Numbered from the stretch's first letter, positions 11,241 through 22,879 are shown. The stretch is 64,000 nucleotides of DNA from Norana najaformis (GCA_964023275.1 OZ029916.1:41788896-41852895), one strand, 5' to 3'. Numbers and translations are program-made. Notes: generated from the sequence alone by a model not told the origin.

Positions 11241-12286
11241 ACTGTCAATAAATCCAATGGGGTCAAATTAATGTTGATCTATTGTAATCTAATTCAATTT
11301 CTTTTCAGCTGCAGTAGGATCTGATGAGGTTAATAAGAAATATTTTGACGCTGTTACCCTACTAGAATTATGTGCCATGTTTTTATACATAATTATAGCA
11401 GCAGGTGGCGCTCTGAAAGCACTGAACTCTCTTTAGTGAACTTTATAATACTTTCAACATGTTTGCCATTATGATGATATGTGGCAGCTTTAATCAAACC
11501 GAGTTCTCAACCTCAATCGTTAAATTCCATGAAGTACTGCTCCCAAAGAAGAATGCGTAACGTTGAACTGTGAAGGGGTTCAAATGTAAGCCTTTCACCG
11601 GCTTCTACGTTTCAAAGACAGTCAGGAAAGTCTTACCACTGATTGGAGACAATTCAGTCACACAACTGGAAGTCCCTGTATCGTTGATAACTGGAAGAAT
11701 AAACGCCAAGCGAATTGTTTCAAGAAATAAATTATCAAGTAATAAATGTATATTAAATAAAAAATTATCCGCTGATGAGTTCTTAATGAAGACCAAAAAA
11801 GATGGAAGAGAACTAAAGAAGTATGAGTAACAGGATTGAGAATGAACTGAGAAGCATTAAAATGAAGATGAGTGATGATGCTAAAGAATCGGTTGTATCG
11901 AGGAGAACCCATAGAGTTTAGCTAAGAGTTGGAGGGCTATTCGGCTGTTGAGCCAAACAGGGCGACGCCAGTGTAACAGGGCGACCTTTCTTAACCGTTG
12001 ACATGGCTCAAGCGAGTCTTCATTACCACATGACATAATTAAAGGCTAATCATAATTCACACCTTTTAAGATCTCACAAATAACACCTTTTAATACATTT
12101 CGTAACAATTAACCATGTTTCAGCACCTTTGAGGGACTCTTAAAGGGCGCTGTAATGTGCCACGATACATAAAGGCCTAGAAGAACTTGCTAATTAAAAG
12201 GACTAAGAAGTTTAATTACAAAAAAAGAAGTAGAAGTCTGAATAAGAAGCAGGACTTAGAAGTAGGAATAAAGAGGAAGAATTAAC

Positions 12287-12531
12287 CGGCAACGTAGTAT
12301 TTATCCGGTATGAGCCACTCAACAGTGACATTAGCCTTTGATGAAACCGCCGCATAATTGACAGCGATGGGACGTTTGTCTTCGAATATAATTATGTAGT
12401 TGGTGCCGACAGTTGACCCAGTGCCAAGCAGGATCAGCCCATTCCACCACGAAACCCAGAATTGTTTATAGATTCCGCAGCTCAGTTGGGTGTCAACAGT
12501 CACGAGGAGGACACGTGCCTCGCAGTTCCTT
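12287..12531 (-). CDS. Gene A exon: FAMeT domain 1, second half
   Basis: A 245-nt exon starts in phase 2 after ttctgcttacag and ends in phase 1 at gccg|gttaat. Key residues are FWVSWWNGLILLGTGS and TVEWLIPDKYYV, the module signature. The next codons after the donor would be a stop, but the phase, the donor and three paralogous exons indicate splicing. An intron would then lead to 9855. Confidence 0.8.
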
Positions 12532-12559
12532 CTGTAAGCAGAAGAATATACATCGACGA

Positions 12560-12960
12560 CGTTTATTAACAACGAAAGATGTTGTTATGAGCACGAGATG
12601 TTGTTATGAGCACGACGGATACTAGTACTAAGACAGTAGTTCAGTACCATATAATAACGTACGATATGATGTGAAACGATATATGCGAAACGATGAGATA
12701 GTATCGTACGATAATTTCATGTCATGATACGAAAGATACAGTACCATGCAGTACATACTATATGATCATTGCTGTACACTCTACACTACCCTACCTCATA
12801 CCATACAGTACCCTACCTCATTACACTGATCCTACGCTACCTTACTTGATTCTGTCTTGCATTACTTGTCCCCATCCTGTCTTACCCTGCCCAACCCTAT
12901 CCTACCCTAGCTTGCCCTACCCAACCGAACACTAACGTACCCTATTCTACAAACCACGGT
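12560..12960. repeat. Low-complexity GATAC and CTACC blocks
   Basis: First acgatatga/cgtacgat words, then ctaccctacctca and ccctatccta words occupy this intron. They look like decayed simple repeats. No gene signal. Confidence 0.5.
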
Positions 12961-13092
12961 CCGTCAACGCTAACTCTTTAAAACCCCGAAACATCCTTCG
13001 AGTAGGTAAGTAATGTTGAGTCAATGAATGCGAATAGACTATTACTTTATATTTTCCTAGTCAGGTAGGCTACTGATTTGAAAGGTGCTTAC

Positions 13093-13324
13093 CTTAATTC
13101 GATCTGAAGCGAAGAAGTATAATAGAAATAGAATTCGCAGACGTTCATTGAATAGTTTCCTAGATCCGTAGACAACGCTAGACTGGCAGAGCTGCACAAA
13201 CTGACTTGAAAGGTAAAGCACGCCCAGGCAGACAGATCAACTCCGATATCCATGAATTCAGTGCCATACGTCGAAATAACTTTTTCACTTCCGTCGACAA
13301 GGACAGGCAGCTCATAAGGTAAAC
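13093..13324 (-). CDS. Gene A exon: FAMeT domain 1, first half
   Basis: A 232-nt exon opens in phase 1 after gattcag and closes in phase 2 at ttaag|gtaagc. It encodes LPYELPVLVDGSEK, GTEFMDIGVDLSAWACFTF and VSLCSSASLALSTDLGNYS. The corresponding first exon in gene B is 37684-37897, which follows its signal peptide. It is the most 5' exon of gene A I can place firmly. Confidence 0.78.
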
Positions 13325-14159
13325 CTGAATCGAATTGAAGTTACTTTTTTAACCCCTACAACTGAATTAAGGAAAATCAAATCTGTATCAATAGATGTCA
13401 AAGGAAGAAAAGAGATGGAACCACATGGGTCCCTCTGTACAGATTCACCCGATTACAGCCTGTGGTTGTACAGCGGGAAACCTCAACGGTCAAGTTCTTA
13501 AATTCATGTTATCACTATATCAATTGGTAGTTTCTATTTAAGTTCAAAAAACGGTGACGTTCATTATTGAATTATTATTAAAAACTGTTTTAAATGTGTT
13601 TTGTTCTGTTGCAAAATAGATAATAATATAAGGACGTTAGGCAATGGTTTCTCATAGCGAGAGAAGTCCTCTGAAATAGGAAATTTCTTTGAGTTAGCAT
13701 GGGAGTTTCGAACAGCACGTGACAGCAGCAATTTGAAAAGTCCAAGCCGATTCGCTTCAGACTTGGTGGCTTGGCACTGTGGTTACGACGATGGCAAGCA
13801 TCTTTAAGTTAATTAACTTCGATTATAGCGAGTAGGATGATTAAGCTTTCAGGCAGTATCAAGCTCTAGGTCAACTAAGTACGACATCTGCTGGATTCAC
13901 ATGGCTTGCTTCGTCATTTCGCAGACTTATCGTTATTCAACAGATCATCTGAAGTGTCTTTCTAAAGTGAATCCGAAAACAAGAACTGTTCCTGGTAAGC
14001 AAGATTTTTTTTCGGTTGCTTTAACCTAGATTTTGGAACCCTCTTCATGTACCTGTTTGTTCTGCTCGGTGGCTTGTGCTATTGTCTTTTCAACTTAAGA
14101 ATTACCTTTTCAGTTTTGCTTATTTACCTTAGGCTGCCTCTCTGTCTTAGTGGGCTGAC

Positions 14160-14255
14160 CTTTAGGAGATTGACCTGATTGCGGCTTGGTTTTGGTGCGC
14201 CATCGGTCGATGCCTTGTGCAATAGAAACCGGTGCGATAGATAGTATTAATTAAT
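14160..14255 (+). mobile_element. LINE 3' tail fragment
   Basis: The segment cctgattgcggcttgg, gtgcgccatcggtcgatgcc, ttgtgcaatagaaaccgg matches the end at 63325-63420 almost word for word. It is a short 3' remnant with no coding part. Confidence 0.6.
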
Positions 14256-14299
14256 GATAATCATACACGTAAACCTGTCCCATATAAATTACCTATATA

Positions 14300-14335
14300 T
14301 ATTTGAGTATATATATATATATATATATTCACGTA
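14300..14335. repeat. (TA)n dinucleotide repeat
   Basis: An alternating TA tract of about 20 bp lies next to TA-rich flanks. Confidence 0.8.
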
Positions 14336-14481
14336 CACATAAGTAGGTGGATCTCATATATTTCAGCCATAGGTTCACCTGATGTAATATCCCCATTAAT
14401 ATAAACCTAAAGTCCATCACATATATATATATACACATGATTATCTGTAGGCCTATCTCACGACTGCAAGTATATACTCAC

Positions 14482-14520
14482 CGCCTGCAACTACATCATC
14501 TTGAGCCACAGTGCAGACTC
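14482..14520 (-). CDS. Candidate 39-nt microexon of gene A
   Basis: On the minus strand a good acceptor (ctgtatttgcag) and a near-consensus donor (ggcg|gtgagt) flank 39 nt in phase 1-1 coding VCTVAQDDVVAG. If real, it would join a leader exon such as 15968-16036 to the first FAMeT exon at 13324 in frame. I have no homologue for it, and gene B has no such exon, so it may be chance. Confidence 0.2.
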
Positions 14521-14679
14521 CTGCAAATACAGTCCGAATATTGGCAAGTAATACATGTAAATAACTTTAGAAGAAAATTGCATTATTCTGATGACAATAC
14601 GAGAAACAATAACACAATCAGAGGACACTTGCAACACTTGATCTACCCTAGTTTAATTTATTTACCTTTATCACGCAAT

Positions 14680-15150
14680 TATCATAATGCTTAAGGCATC
14701 AATCGGTGGTCGCTTCAAGGTAAACCGTAGTGAAAACTCAAAATCATTTGGACTTGTTAAATCGAAACCCCATAGATAATTAAAGCCAGAAGTCAGGCTA
14801 CCGCGACTAAGCAAGTTGAAACAGACGAGTCTTAGGTTCAGATCTGAATGTCATTAAAGAACTGACAGTTGTTGTTTAAAGACGATCTTATTTCCCAGGG
14901 GCTCTCATGCTGGAAGCGCCTCTGAGTAGTTTCTTCTGTAAGAAGCGCTATATAAGTTATCAAATACAATACAATTAAAAGGTGCACATATTTGTGCCGG
15001 TGAATTCCAAAGCTTCTGTCCTGGTGCGAGGCACAACAAGAGACAAAGTGTTTGACGGTTGGGCAAGGTGCGGAGATAGGTCGGCTGATTTAAATCTAGT
15101 ACCTTGTGAACTCCATGACGGATTTTAAACTGGGGTATTTGCTCAAATGA
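14680..15150 (-). mobile_element. LINE 3' fragment with nested insertion
   Basis: Read on the minus strand, aagctttggaattc and cagttctttaatgacattc, aagactcgtctgtttcaacttgctta match LINE ORF2 C-terminal copies at 42375 and 51690. The tail is cttgaagcgaccaccgattgatgcc. The homology is interrupted by a plus-oriented block ending gcgctatataagttatcaaatac, which resembles another element end seen at 5225 and 16085. That points to an insertion into an older copy. Confidence 0.55.
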
Positions 15151-15967
15151 CAGTCGTGCAATGCAATTAAAACAATCTAGAGGTGTTTTACGGATATTTT
15201 GGGGGTCTCTGTTATATCTTGAGTTATATCTTATGTTATATCTTAACAGGATTCTGTTCCATTTGCGGTTTGACCTAAATGTGCTTGATAAAACTCATAT
15301 ACATGCCTACACATTACATGTCCTTGGTAAAATTTTTAAAGTGATGGTAAATGTATATTCACTTCTCAGAATAATCTAGCTTGAAAGATTTCAAATGTAA
15401 GATTTGCCTTGAAATCGATTTAAAGTATGTAATTAGGCCAGCCATTGCGCGGAACCTTATGTTTATTCGGTTTCACCTTTTACAACTATCAGCCTTCTGC
15501 TAAAGAACAAGATATAGCCTAATATTACTGTTGTATCGTGTTCGTTTACTTGAATGAAATAGCTCATTCAGAAGGCTTGGGTCAAGTAGCTCATTCAGAA
15601 GTTACAACTCATTTCTAAATAGGCCTACAGTATGATATAAACTATTTTATGTACAAATTATGACCGAAAAATAATTCCCTACCAAGCTAGATAATTCTAA
15701 AAATTTAGTTTAATATAAAGTTTTGCAAGAACGGCATGCATCAGAGATAACTGTCTACTAAGCTAGATCATTCAACAAATTTAGGTCAGTTTAACGAAGC
15801 CTTGTGTTGCCTACATTAAGATCTAAGACATAATTTCCTACCAATCTGGAAGACTGTTAAAAGAAGCGAAACTTCTAAGCAGTTTGTCATCTTCAATTAG
15901 AATTCCACTCTCCAATCCGATTTCTTCGTTAACCGACTTGCAACGACGAATGAAGCCGAGTCGATAC

Positions 15968-16036
15968 CGCCAAGTAAAGACAGTAATGGGTAAAGGACAA
16001 GTAAATTTGAATACAGGCAGCAAGCACGAGCGCGTC
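15968..16036 (-). CDS. Candidate leader exon of gene A
   Basis: A 69-nt phase 1-1 interval between atttcag and ggcg|gtatcg encodes a hydrophobic stretch (NLLVLYPLLSLLG) that would suit a signal peptide. It has no ATG in frame, so an upstream exon would be needed. A competing open frame over the same bases (15838-16050) includes IGLESGILIEDD, which faintly recalls the start of an F5/8 C domain. Both readings are weak. Confidence 0.2.
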
Positions 16037-16324
16037 CTGAAATCTTGCAAAACTTTCTTTTTTTTATTAAATATTCCCCTTCGATGGAGCTGAGCTGGGA
16101 GCGCCTTTGAGTATGTTTCTTTTATGGGCTACATGTAATGTTGAAATGAATTAACGATTGAGTATGAAATGCAGATAACTAACAATGCGTTGTCCGCAGG
16201 CCATAACTCAGTCTTCATTGTCTACCTGTCTATGATTATCAGCTTCATTGTCTGTCCTACAGCGGCTCTCTGTCTGCATATCTTTCCTTTTCGTTGTCTG
16301 TCTTGCTGAGCTTATCTGTCGAAT

Positions 16325-16858
16325 TCGAAGGTAACGTTTGTTCGTACTGCCTTTCTGTGGGTCCACTCCACTTTTGGTCAATGACGCATGGGCCATCGAT
16401 GGCCATCTTCCGTATGTCTGTCTTCCAGCCTATCTCTCAGCTTTTTCTATCTGCCTATAATTGTCGGTCTGTTTGTCTGTCTTTCTGTCTTTCTGTCTGT
16501 CTCGCTCTATCCATCACCTTATGCGCCTATCGTGATTCTATCCAAGGGCGGATGCACATCAAAATTGCAGAATTGTTCCGTAAACGACAGCGCATTTAAC
16601 GAGGCGTTTTGGTCGATGTTGCTAAGTGCCTCACTATTGCCGCGATATCCTTGGCCTCACTGTTCAAACAGTGCAGCAACAAGCGCCTTATATCGATTTC
16701 AAAAAAGAAAAGACTTTCTTTTTCACACAAACTGCAGATTTACAGCAATCGACTGCCACCTGCTGACATACGGAAGATGGCCATCGATGGCTCATGCGTC
16801 ATTGACCAAAATTGGAGTGGACCCACAGAACGGCAGTACGAACAAACGTTACCTTCGA
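16325..16858. repeat. 94-bp inverted repeat with 346-bp spacer
   Basis: The arm at 16325-16418 is the reverse complement of 16765-16858 with only about four mismatches. Both contain gccatcgatggc and acgaacaaacgttacc. The spacer is partly TCTG-rich. The arms create mirror open frames on the two strands (MAHASLTK.GVDP). A foldback mobile element or a recent inverted duplication are the likely explanations. Confidence 0.8.
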
Positions 16859-17547
16859 TATTCGGCTCAGGTATCAAGTCGGACAACTTTGCTTAATGAA
16901 ACAAACAAAACATGCGCAGCATGTATGTTTATACAGCACCTAAGCGAGTTTTAAAACACACAGTGAAACACTCAGACATACATACATATACATATACATG
17001 CACATACATGTATAAATCGTCGACATAAATGGCCATGTAAATATCATCTATCATTGTGATCAGTATCTTAAAAGACTGTATTGAGGTAACACCGCGGACT
17101 GAAGCTGTTGCTACTACGCAGGCAGGCGCAGTATAGTTAAGCATATCGAGCAGGGTTAACTAATGCATTTGTGAGTGATTGTCCGCGGAATACTAGGCTA
17201 TCTAGTGCCCAAACAGCTCTCCATAATTTATCAGTCGACAAATGAGCACCAAGACAAGTTGCGGGATTGTTATCTAAATGAGCTAAGATTAAGTTTGCAA
17301 AACTGTCCGGTGGTCAGAACATATGTGCGAATGATCTTAATATGACGCAGTTGGTAAAAACAACCTCGAACGAGTTGACTCAGCTGGGCCGACACCAAGG
17401 TTGCGGGTGGTGTCCGCTGGGTGAATTTCTTCATCACTGACGGCGGAGGCACTGAAGTCGATAAGATGGTGATGCCGGAGGATGGTGCACCATAGGAACT
17501 CAGACCTTGATGGTTTGAGTCTGAGCCAATTAGACGCCAATAATATC

Positions 17548-17752
17548 ATCATCACCACCACCACCACCACCACCACCTCCACCACCACCACCACCACCAC
17601 CTCCACCACCACCACCACCACCACTCCAACAACAACAACACCAACAAAAACACAAACACCAACACCACAAACACCAAAACCACCACCCCCCACCGCCAGC
17701 TCCACCACCACCACCACCATCATCACCATCATCATCATCATCACTACCGTCA
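17548..17752. repeat. (CCA)n / (ATC)n trinucleotide array
   Basis: Long runs of caccaccac, then caacaac and atcatcatc. The poly-Thr, poly-Gly and poly-Val frames across it are artefacts of the repeat. It lies between genes A and B. Confidence 0.9.
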
Positions 17753-19026
17753 TTCGCATACCCTTCTGTCAAGCGTTGACGTTTCCGCACCAAAGCTACT
17801 TGTGCAAATTAATTTGCTACAGGATGAGTTTTGGTACGTTTCCTCCAATTGCAAATTTTGTGAAAGACCCTGCCCTAATGATCGTGGAAAAACGTATTCT
17901 GTTTTCGCCATTGGCAGCTGCTGTCTTGATCCGCTGTTAGAGTCAACCCTATGTATGCAAACCAGGGAACAGAACGAAAGTGATTCTGTTGCTACTGGTA
18001 AATTAATCACACTTCGTTATTACACAGCGGCTTCAATTCGGTCATTTAGAACTAATCTTCTACGGTTCAGCAAAAATTTATTGTATTATTATCGGATTAT
18101 TTAATTAGGAGAATATTGAGACCAGGTTTATGAATCGACATATTACACTCTGGTGATAGAAATTGTAGCAAAGCGTTGTTGGCTATAGCATTATTCAAAA
18201 CTCAAGAATGTTGGCATGCCAATTATTTTGTAAGTGAATGTGCAAAAATCAGGTAGGGCTACATAAATTTTTGATAGTAGGAGTGGCAGTAAATGAGATG
18301 CGGCGAGATGCAGTTGACTTTATGTATAATAGTGAAACACGAGCTGGTTAATGAAGTATCGCAAAGGTTTTCAAAGTTCGAGGAATTTAAATAGGTTTAT
18401 CACGTATTAAAGTATTGTGCCTAAGTTGATAAAATTTGCATAGAAAATGTGCATGTTTTGTTGTTTCATAAATGACATTGATGTAATTACAGTTGCTGAA
18501 GGACTTGTGTACGATTTGTAGTTTAGTGTTTTTTTAGGAGAAGTCGTAAGACAGTTTGTGAGAATAACGCCCGACATGAAATCTGACATCTGATGCCTTA
18601 CACTTCAAATGTGGTGTGGAATGTACCATTCCACTGTCAACCGGTTACAGTAGGTGGCAGTTGCAGGACATGATCTTCCAAGGAAGTGTTGCTAACAGGA
18701 ACTTGCCCCAAATTTAGCGAAATTTAAAACACCGCAGCATCATCTTGAAAGTAATCGAGAAAAAGAGTTTATCTGTTGGTTGACAGTAGGAATCTGCTTT
18801 TAAAGCCGACATTTACACGAATAGACAACTGTTGCAGTCTAGAATTAAAATGCAATCCATTTCCATTTCATCAACGACTCCAGTAGCCCATGTTAAATGA
18901 TATTTTCTGTGCATGTCTACAGCAAAACAACTTCGACCCAAATCTAGTCTTTCTGTGTCTTCATTCATCCTCAGAGCTGTTCTTCCTTCCGCTAGCTGAA
19001 CTGAATTTCCTATTAGCTGCTGACGA

Positions 19027-19217
19027 TTAGGGTTTAGTCGAAGTCGTGTGGAACAAATGTCGTTGAATACGAATGAAAGCTGTCTTGTAGGTGGGAAGGT
19101 CGAGAAGGAAAAGAATAAAAGTAACGGAAAAAGTCAATCCACCGCATATGCAAGCAATCGCTTGCGAATTCTTTGCTTCCTTTGCTTTGAATTCGGGAGA
19201 TCTCACGATGAGGTGCT
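19027..19217 (-). CDS. Gene B last exon: transmembrane helix and short cytoplasmic tail
   Basis: The exon begins in phase 1 after gattttgtag and ends at a TAA stop (19027-19029), giving 63 complete codons plus the split codon. The upstream Cys-Lys of sushi 9 joins through a Gln codon (c+ag). The order is a short polar stalk (HLIVRSPEFKAKEAKNSQ), a hydrophobic helix of about 22 residues (AIACICGGLTFS...FLLDL) and a basic tail of about 22 residues ending HTTSTKP. This makes gene B a type I membrane protein. I see no ITAM, ITIM or other signalling motif in the tail. Confidence 0.75.
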
Positions 19218-20084
19218 CTACAAAATCAAAATTCACCTAAAACATTTTGAATCGTCATCGCCATTTCCGTAGTTATCGGCGATGGCATAATTGACATCTT
19301 ATCTACCCGTTTCCCCGTTTTTCTCTTTAGAGAAGAAAATGATAGTGACGCCTCTTGCATATCAGAAGAACGACTACGAGCCAAGACGGCTGGCAATTTT
19401 GGGCCCCTAAACGTGCAAGAGCCTAATCTTTCGAAAATTTTTAAAATCTCAATTATCTGCCATAGTAATTTTTTAAAAAAAACATCATTAGATGATGATT
19501 TCAAGCTAAACTGAATTTCCTAATCAAATATCCCAGAGAGTCAAATCGAGTAATCGTACTGAGGCCACAAGTTTGGCAAGTATTCTTATGAAGCTTATTC
19601 AAACTGACATGTAGACCATCTGTACCAAAGATGTCAGAGTCAAGCGTTTTAGGTTAATTATTTTAAGTAAATGATTATTCTAAATGTGCTACAGATTTGA
19701 TTTAAACAAAGAAACAATGATATTATAGAACAACTCTATTAAATAAAGTCATACAATTAAGTCTGCGATGATTATCATAACTCAGAAAGAATGCTTGACG
19801 ACGAGTTTCCAAACAAGGCACTTCTTGCTGCATTCGAAAGAAATAAAAGCAAAATAAGACAAAGACTGAGTTGGATAGACGTTAAAAATGAAAACAACAA
19901 AACTCGGACTAAACACAAGAAAAGAGCTGGACTTCATGTACAGTCAAACAGAATTGAGATCATTCACTCGCACCCATCGCCGTCAAACGTTTGGCGCCAG
20001 AAGCTGATAAAAATGACGATGCATGTTATTAAATTATTATTATTGTGGTTTAAATTTAATTTAATTTAATATAGTTATTATTAT

Positions 20085-20200
20085 TGTTGTTATTATTATT
20101 ATTATTACTATTGTTGTTGTTGTTGTTATTATTTTTTTAACCCGTGGTAGGTATATTGTTATAATAATAATAATTATTATTATTATCATTATTATTATTG
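20085..20200. repeat. (ATT/GTT)n trinucleotide repeat
   Basis: Runs of ttattattatt, gttgttgtt and ataataataa lie in the intron just downstream of sushi 9 of gene B. Confidence 0.85.
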
Positions 20201-20255
20201 CAAGCAATTTAACCAAAGTCAATAGGCTAAGTGCAAATCTGCATTAGAAACTAAC

Positions 20256-20432
20256 GTTTGCACGGCGGCACGTATGGATGCCAGTGTCCAAAGTTGTTGC
20301 ACTTCGTTTCAATGTAGAGATGTCCGGTGGTAAAAGGCATTTCGTCTGTGCAACTGACGTTGGCGTATGTATTACGTAGAACGGATGACGTATTGACGAC
20401 GTATGACGTCGAAAGAGGCAGACACGTGACCT
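20256..20432 (-). CDS. Gene B exon: sushi domain 9
   Basis: A 59-codon phase 1-1 exon runs from a cttcgacag acceptor to a caaac|gttagt donor. Four cysteines (VTCLPLSTSY, ANVSCTDEMPF, ETKCNNFGHW, PPCK) and the tryptophan fit a sushi domain. It is the membrane-proximal domain, spliced directly to the transmembrane exon. Confidence 0.8.
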
Positions 20433-21034
20433 CTGTCGAAGAAAAAGCTTTCATAAAACTCATTATACAACTTAATGACCATCTTGCTTACCACGTTTTT
20501 AACATTAGGTTTTCCCAGTAGAGTAACTATTAGCCCACAAACCCGCAACTGCGGAGGTCTGGGCTCAAATCTAAAAAAGGGGTTCGTTCAGAACCAGGTT
20601 AAGTCGGCCCCAGAAGATCTGTTTGGTTAATCTACGCGGACGTTAAATTAGATCCCGTAGACCTGTCCTTCAGACGACCGACAAGTTTTTCTTGTTATTG
20701 TCACAGTTTCTGTTTCTCCAAGGGTAGTTTTACAATATTTCCAAAACTCCTCTGTAACATTTGCCTAAACTTTCTTTACGGCGCAGAATAAATCTGTAAC
20801 ATACTTTATGAAAGGCGAGGTACTGTAAACCCTCATTTATTGTACAACTTTTTCATTATCATCGTTAAGAGTCGTGGCTTGAATGATCTTTCGCCAGAAG
20901 CATAAAAAACGACAGTAGGAATCCAACAACTTCACACCCGTCCTTACTGGTTACATGGCCCAGCAAAGAATTGTTAATAAAACTCATTAGGAGCTCGCCA
21001 TCGTGACAAAAGCGATATTCATTTTTCTCGATAC

Positions 21035-21220
21035 CTTTACAGTCATTGGTCGAAGTCCATTTGGCGTCGTGGCCGCAGCTGAGATTCCGGCTGAAGACAT
21101 CTCGAGTGAAGTAGAACCCATCTGGACAGAGGTACGTGACTTCACTGCTGTAGGTTGTCATTGAACTGGCAGATAGTGGAGTAGCCACTGACAGCTGAGG
21201 GGCAAGACCACAGCACACGG
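21035..21220 (-). CDS. Gene B exon: sushi domain 8
   Basis: A 62-codon phase 1-1 exon lies between ctgttcgttgcag and taaag|gtatcg. Motifs are VCCGLAPQLS, VTYLCPDGFYFTRD, RNLSCGHDAKW and NDCK. There is one extra cysteine next to the first one, which could pair elsewhere. No gene A counterpart is in the window. Confidence 0.8.
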
Positions 21221-22194
21221 CTGCAACGAACAGAAGGTCTGGAATGACTATTTTTGCACTGAAACGCTCTCTGGGATTTGCAATTGTATTTTAACCTATA
21301 TACGTATCTCTCATTTATATAGTGCACTATTAGAACCTCGCAAAGGCGCTGAAATATGCTTATCTAAGAGATATAAAAAGATGTGACTTAAAACAGATTT
21401 AAAAAGTTTCTCAAGCTGACTGGTGGAAAGGAACGAAGTTTAGTTGAAGGCTGTTGCCGAAGGACGGCCAAGTGCACGAGAAAGCACGACAGAGAAAGCA
21501 CGGCAGACATCTAAGACATTCTTGTGGCGAGTGTATTCGTCTGAAGAGAAGGGTGGTCCATGGGAGCCACAAGATCCGCCCAAGATGGTTGACAGAACAT
21601 TTCAGAGCCGCCGATTATCCTGAGAGTAACGTATGATCAGGGTCTCTTCCATTCAACTCATTCTGTAGAGTCGAGGTAAAGCTGTTTCAGATATTCAGAT
21701 GCGTAAACCTGACGGGGACATGCCCACATAACACTACTCTCAGGGCACAAGCAAAATTCTCAAGATCATTAATTCAAGCGTCAGTAAAACGTCGACAGCA
21801 ATTTGTTCTAGAAAACCTTGTTGCTTGTCCAAGTTAATAAAGCCGACAAAAACGAGTGGAAGATGATTTGCACCAAAATCATAATTTTCGGTGTTTACCA
21901 GCTGAGTGCCAACGAAATATTATTTGTTCACATTAAAACTATGATTTGTAATATATTCTTTACGCGATATGGACTTTTTGATGTCAGTGTAATTCTAATG
22001 ATAAGCACCCTTTGAAGGAGAATTTGGTTGTTAATGGCTTTGATTTAAATTGCGTTCTTTACCATCATATTGACTGAGATGACGAAACAAATGTCACGAA
22101 TAAGAAGGCGATTTATTTACTGTACTTAAAACGCCCTCAGGGTCAAAGCCGAAGCTCGAGATATCAATGCGCTAACAATTTCTCCATGGTCGTT

Positions 22195-22280
22195 ACACAA
22201 AGTCTGCTCAGCAAGCTCGAACCCACAATCGCTGGATTACAGACCCGGCGCCTTACCGAATAGACGGCACAATGAGAGGG
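22195..22280 (-). mobile_element. tRNA-Thr-like SINE copy (minus)
   Basis: Read on the minus strand: gccgtctattcggtaag, cgggtctgtaatccagcg, attgtgggttcgagcttgct. It contains box A-like and box B-like sequence and an anticodon-loop equivalent with TGT. It lies in the gene B intron between sushi 7 and sushi 8 exons. Confidence 0.7.
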
Positions 22281-22393
22281 TACATACAGATAAAGAAGAT
22301 AAGGAGAGGAAGGAGGGGATGAAGAATAGAACATTTACAATCAAATGTACGTGGTTTGCCAGGAGAATAATGAATAGTTCGTAAGATACTTAC

Positions 22394-22570
22394 GGTTACA
22401 TTTAGGAGCTTGAATTGACCACTGTCCAGTATCCAAGCAGCTCACAGCGACTGCAGACTGACCATTGATTTCGTAGCCTAGGTCACAGTGTACGACAGCT
22501 GTTTCATTGACCAGAGATTCCGAGATATTCCCAAGTCCATGCTCAATGATCAACGCTGGACAAGTGACCA
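22394..22570 (-). CDS. Gene B exon: sushi domain 7
   Basis: A 59-codon phase 1-1 exon runs from cttctctttgcag to aacc|gtaagt. Motifs are VTCPALIIEHGLG, AVVHCDLGYEINGQ, VSCLDTGQW and PKCN. It pairs with gene A exon 475-639. Confidence 0.85.
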
Positions 22571-22879
22571 CTGCAAAGAGAAGCTCATTCGTTTACAGAA
22601 AAAGAGCAACGATATAAAGAATATTAAAATATTTTACCACACCTAAGAAAAATTTATTAAACTTCTAATTACATAAGTCTCAATAAAGCCGCCTTGAAAC
22701 AGGTTGTAACCAATCAGGATGTTTTCATTTGGCTGGACGTTTTTTCCCTTCGTTTTCGCTGCTGTACACCTATCAGCAGATTGCATACTAAATACAACGA
22801 ATATGACTGTACTTGATATTATCGTTTTTCCAAAGCTCAAATCCACGTAGGACCATAAGACAGAGCATCAATGGGTTGA

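Larger units (their letters stand above)
475..13324 (-). other. Gene A (partial): FAMeT2 - mucin - sushi(7+) surface protein
   Basis: This is a gene model assembled by hand from 12 exons on the minus strand: 13093-13324, 12287-12531, 9657-9855, 8302-8543, 6839-7687, 5641-5829, 4805-4984, 3868-4041, 2994-3200, 2045-2248, 1293-1472 and 475-639. They sum to 3066 nt and all phases join: FAMeT exons run 1-2 then 2-1, all others 1-1. Domains in order are two PF12248-type (farnesoic acid O-methyltransferase-like, FAMeT) modules, a 283-codon Thr-rich segment and seven sushi (CCP) domains. The signal peptide exon is unresolved and the 3' end is outside the window. By comparison with gene B the product should be a secreted or type I membrane protein. 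The Pfam label does not imply methyltransferase activity, since the module occurs in extracellular proteins. Function unknown; adhesion or recognition is only an inference. Confidence 0.75.

Noticed and set aside
8302-13324. Calling genes A and B farnesoic acid O-methyltransferases
   Set aside because: The family name attached to PF12248 is historical. The modules here lie in a secreted mosaic with mucin and sushi regions and show no SAM-binding motif.
19791-20069. Plus-strand frame of 92 codons rich in Lys and Asn
   Set aside because: Runs into an A+T-rich repeat and has no recognisable domain; probably chance.
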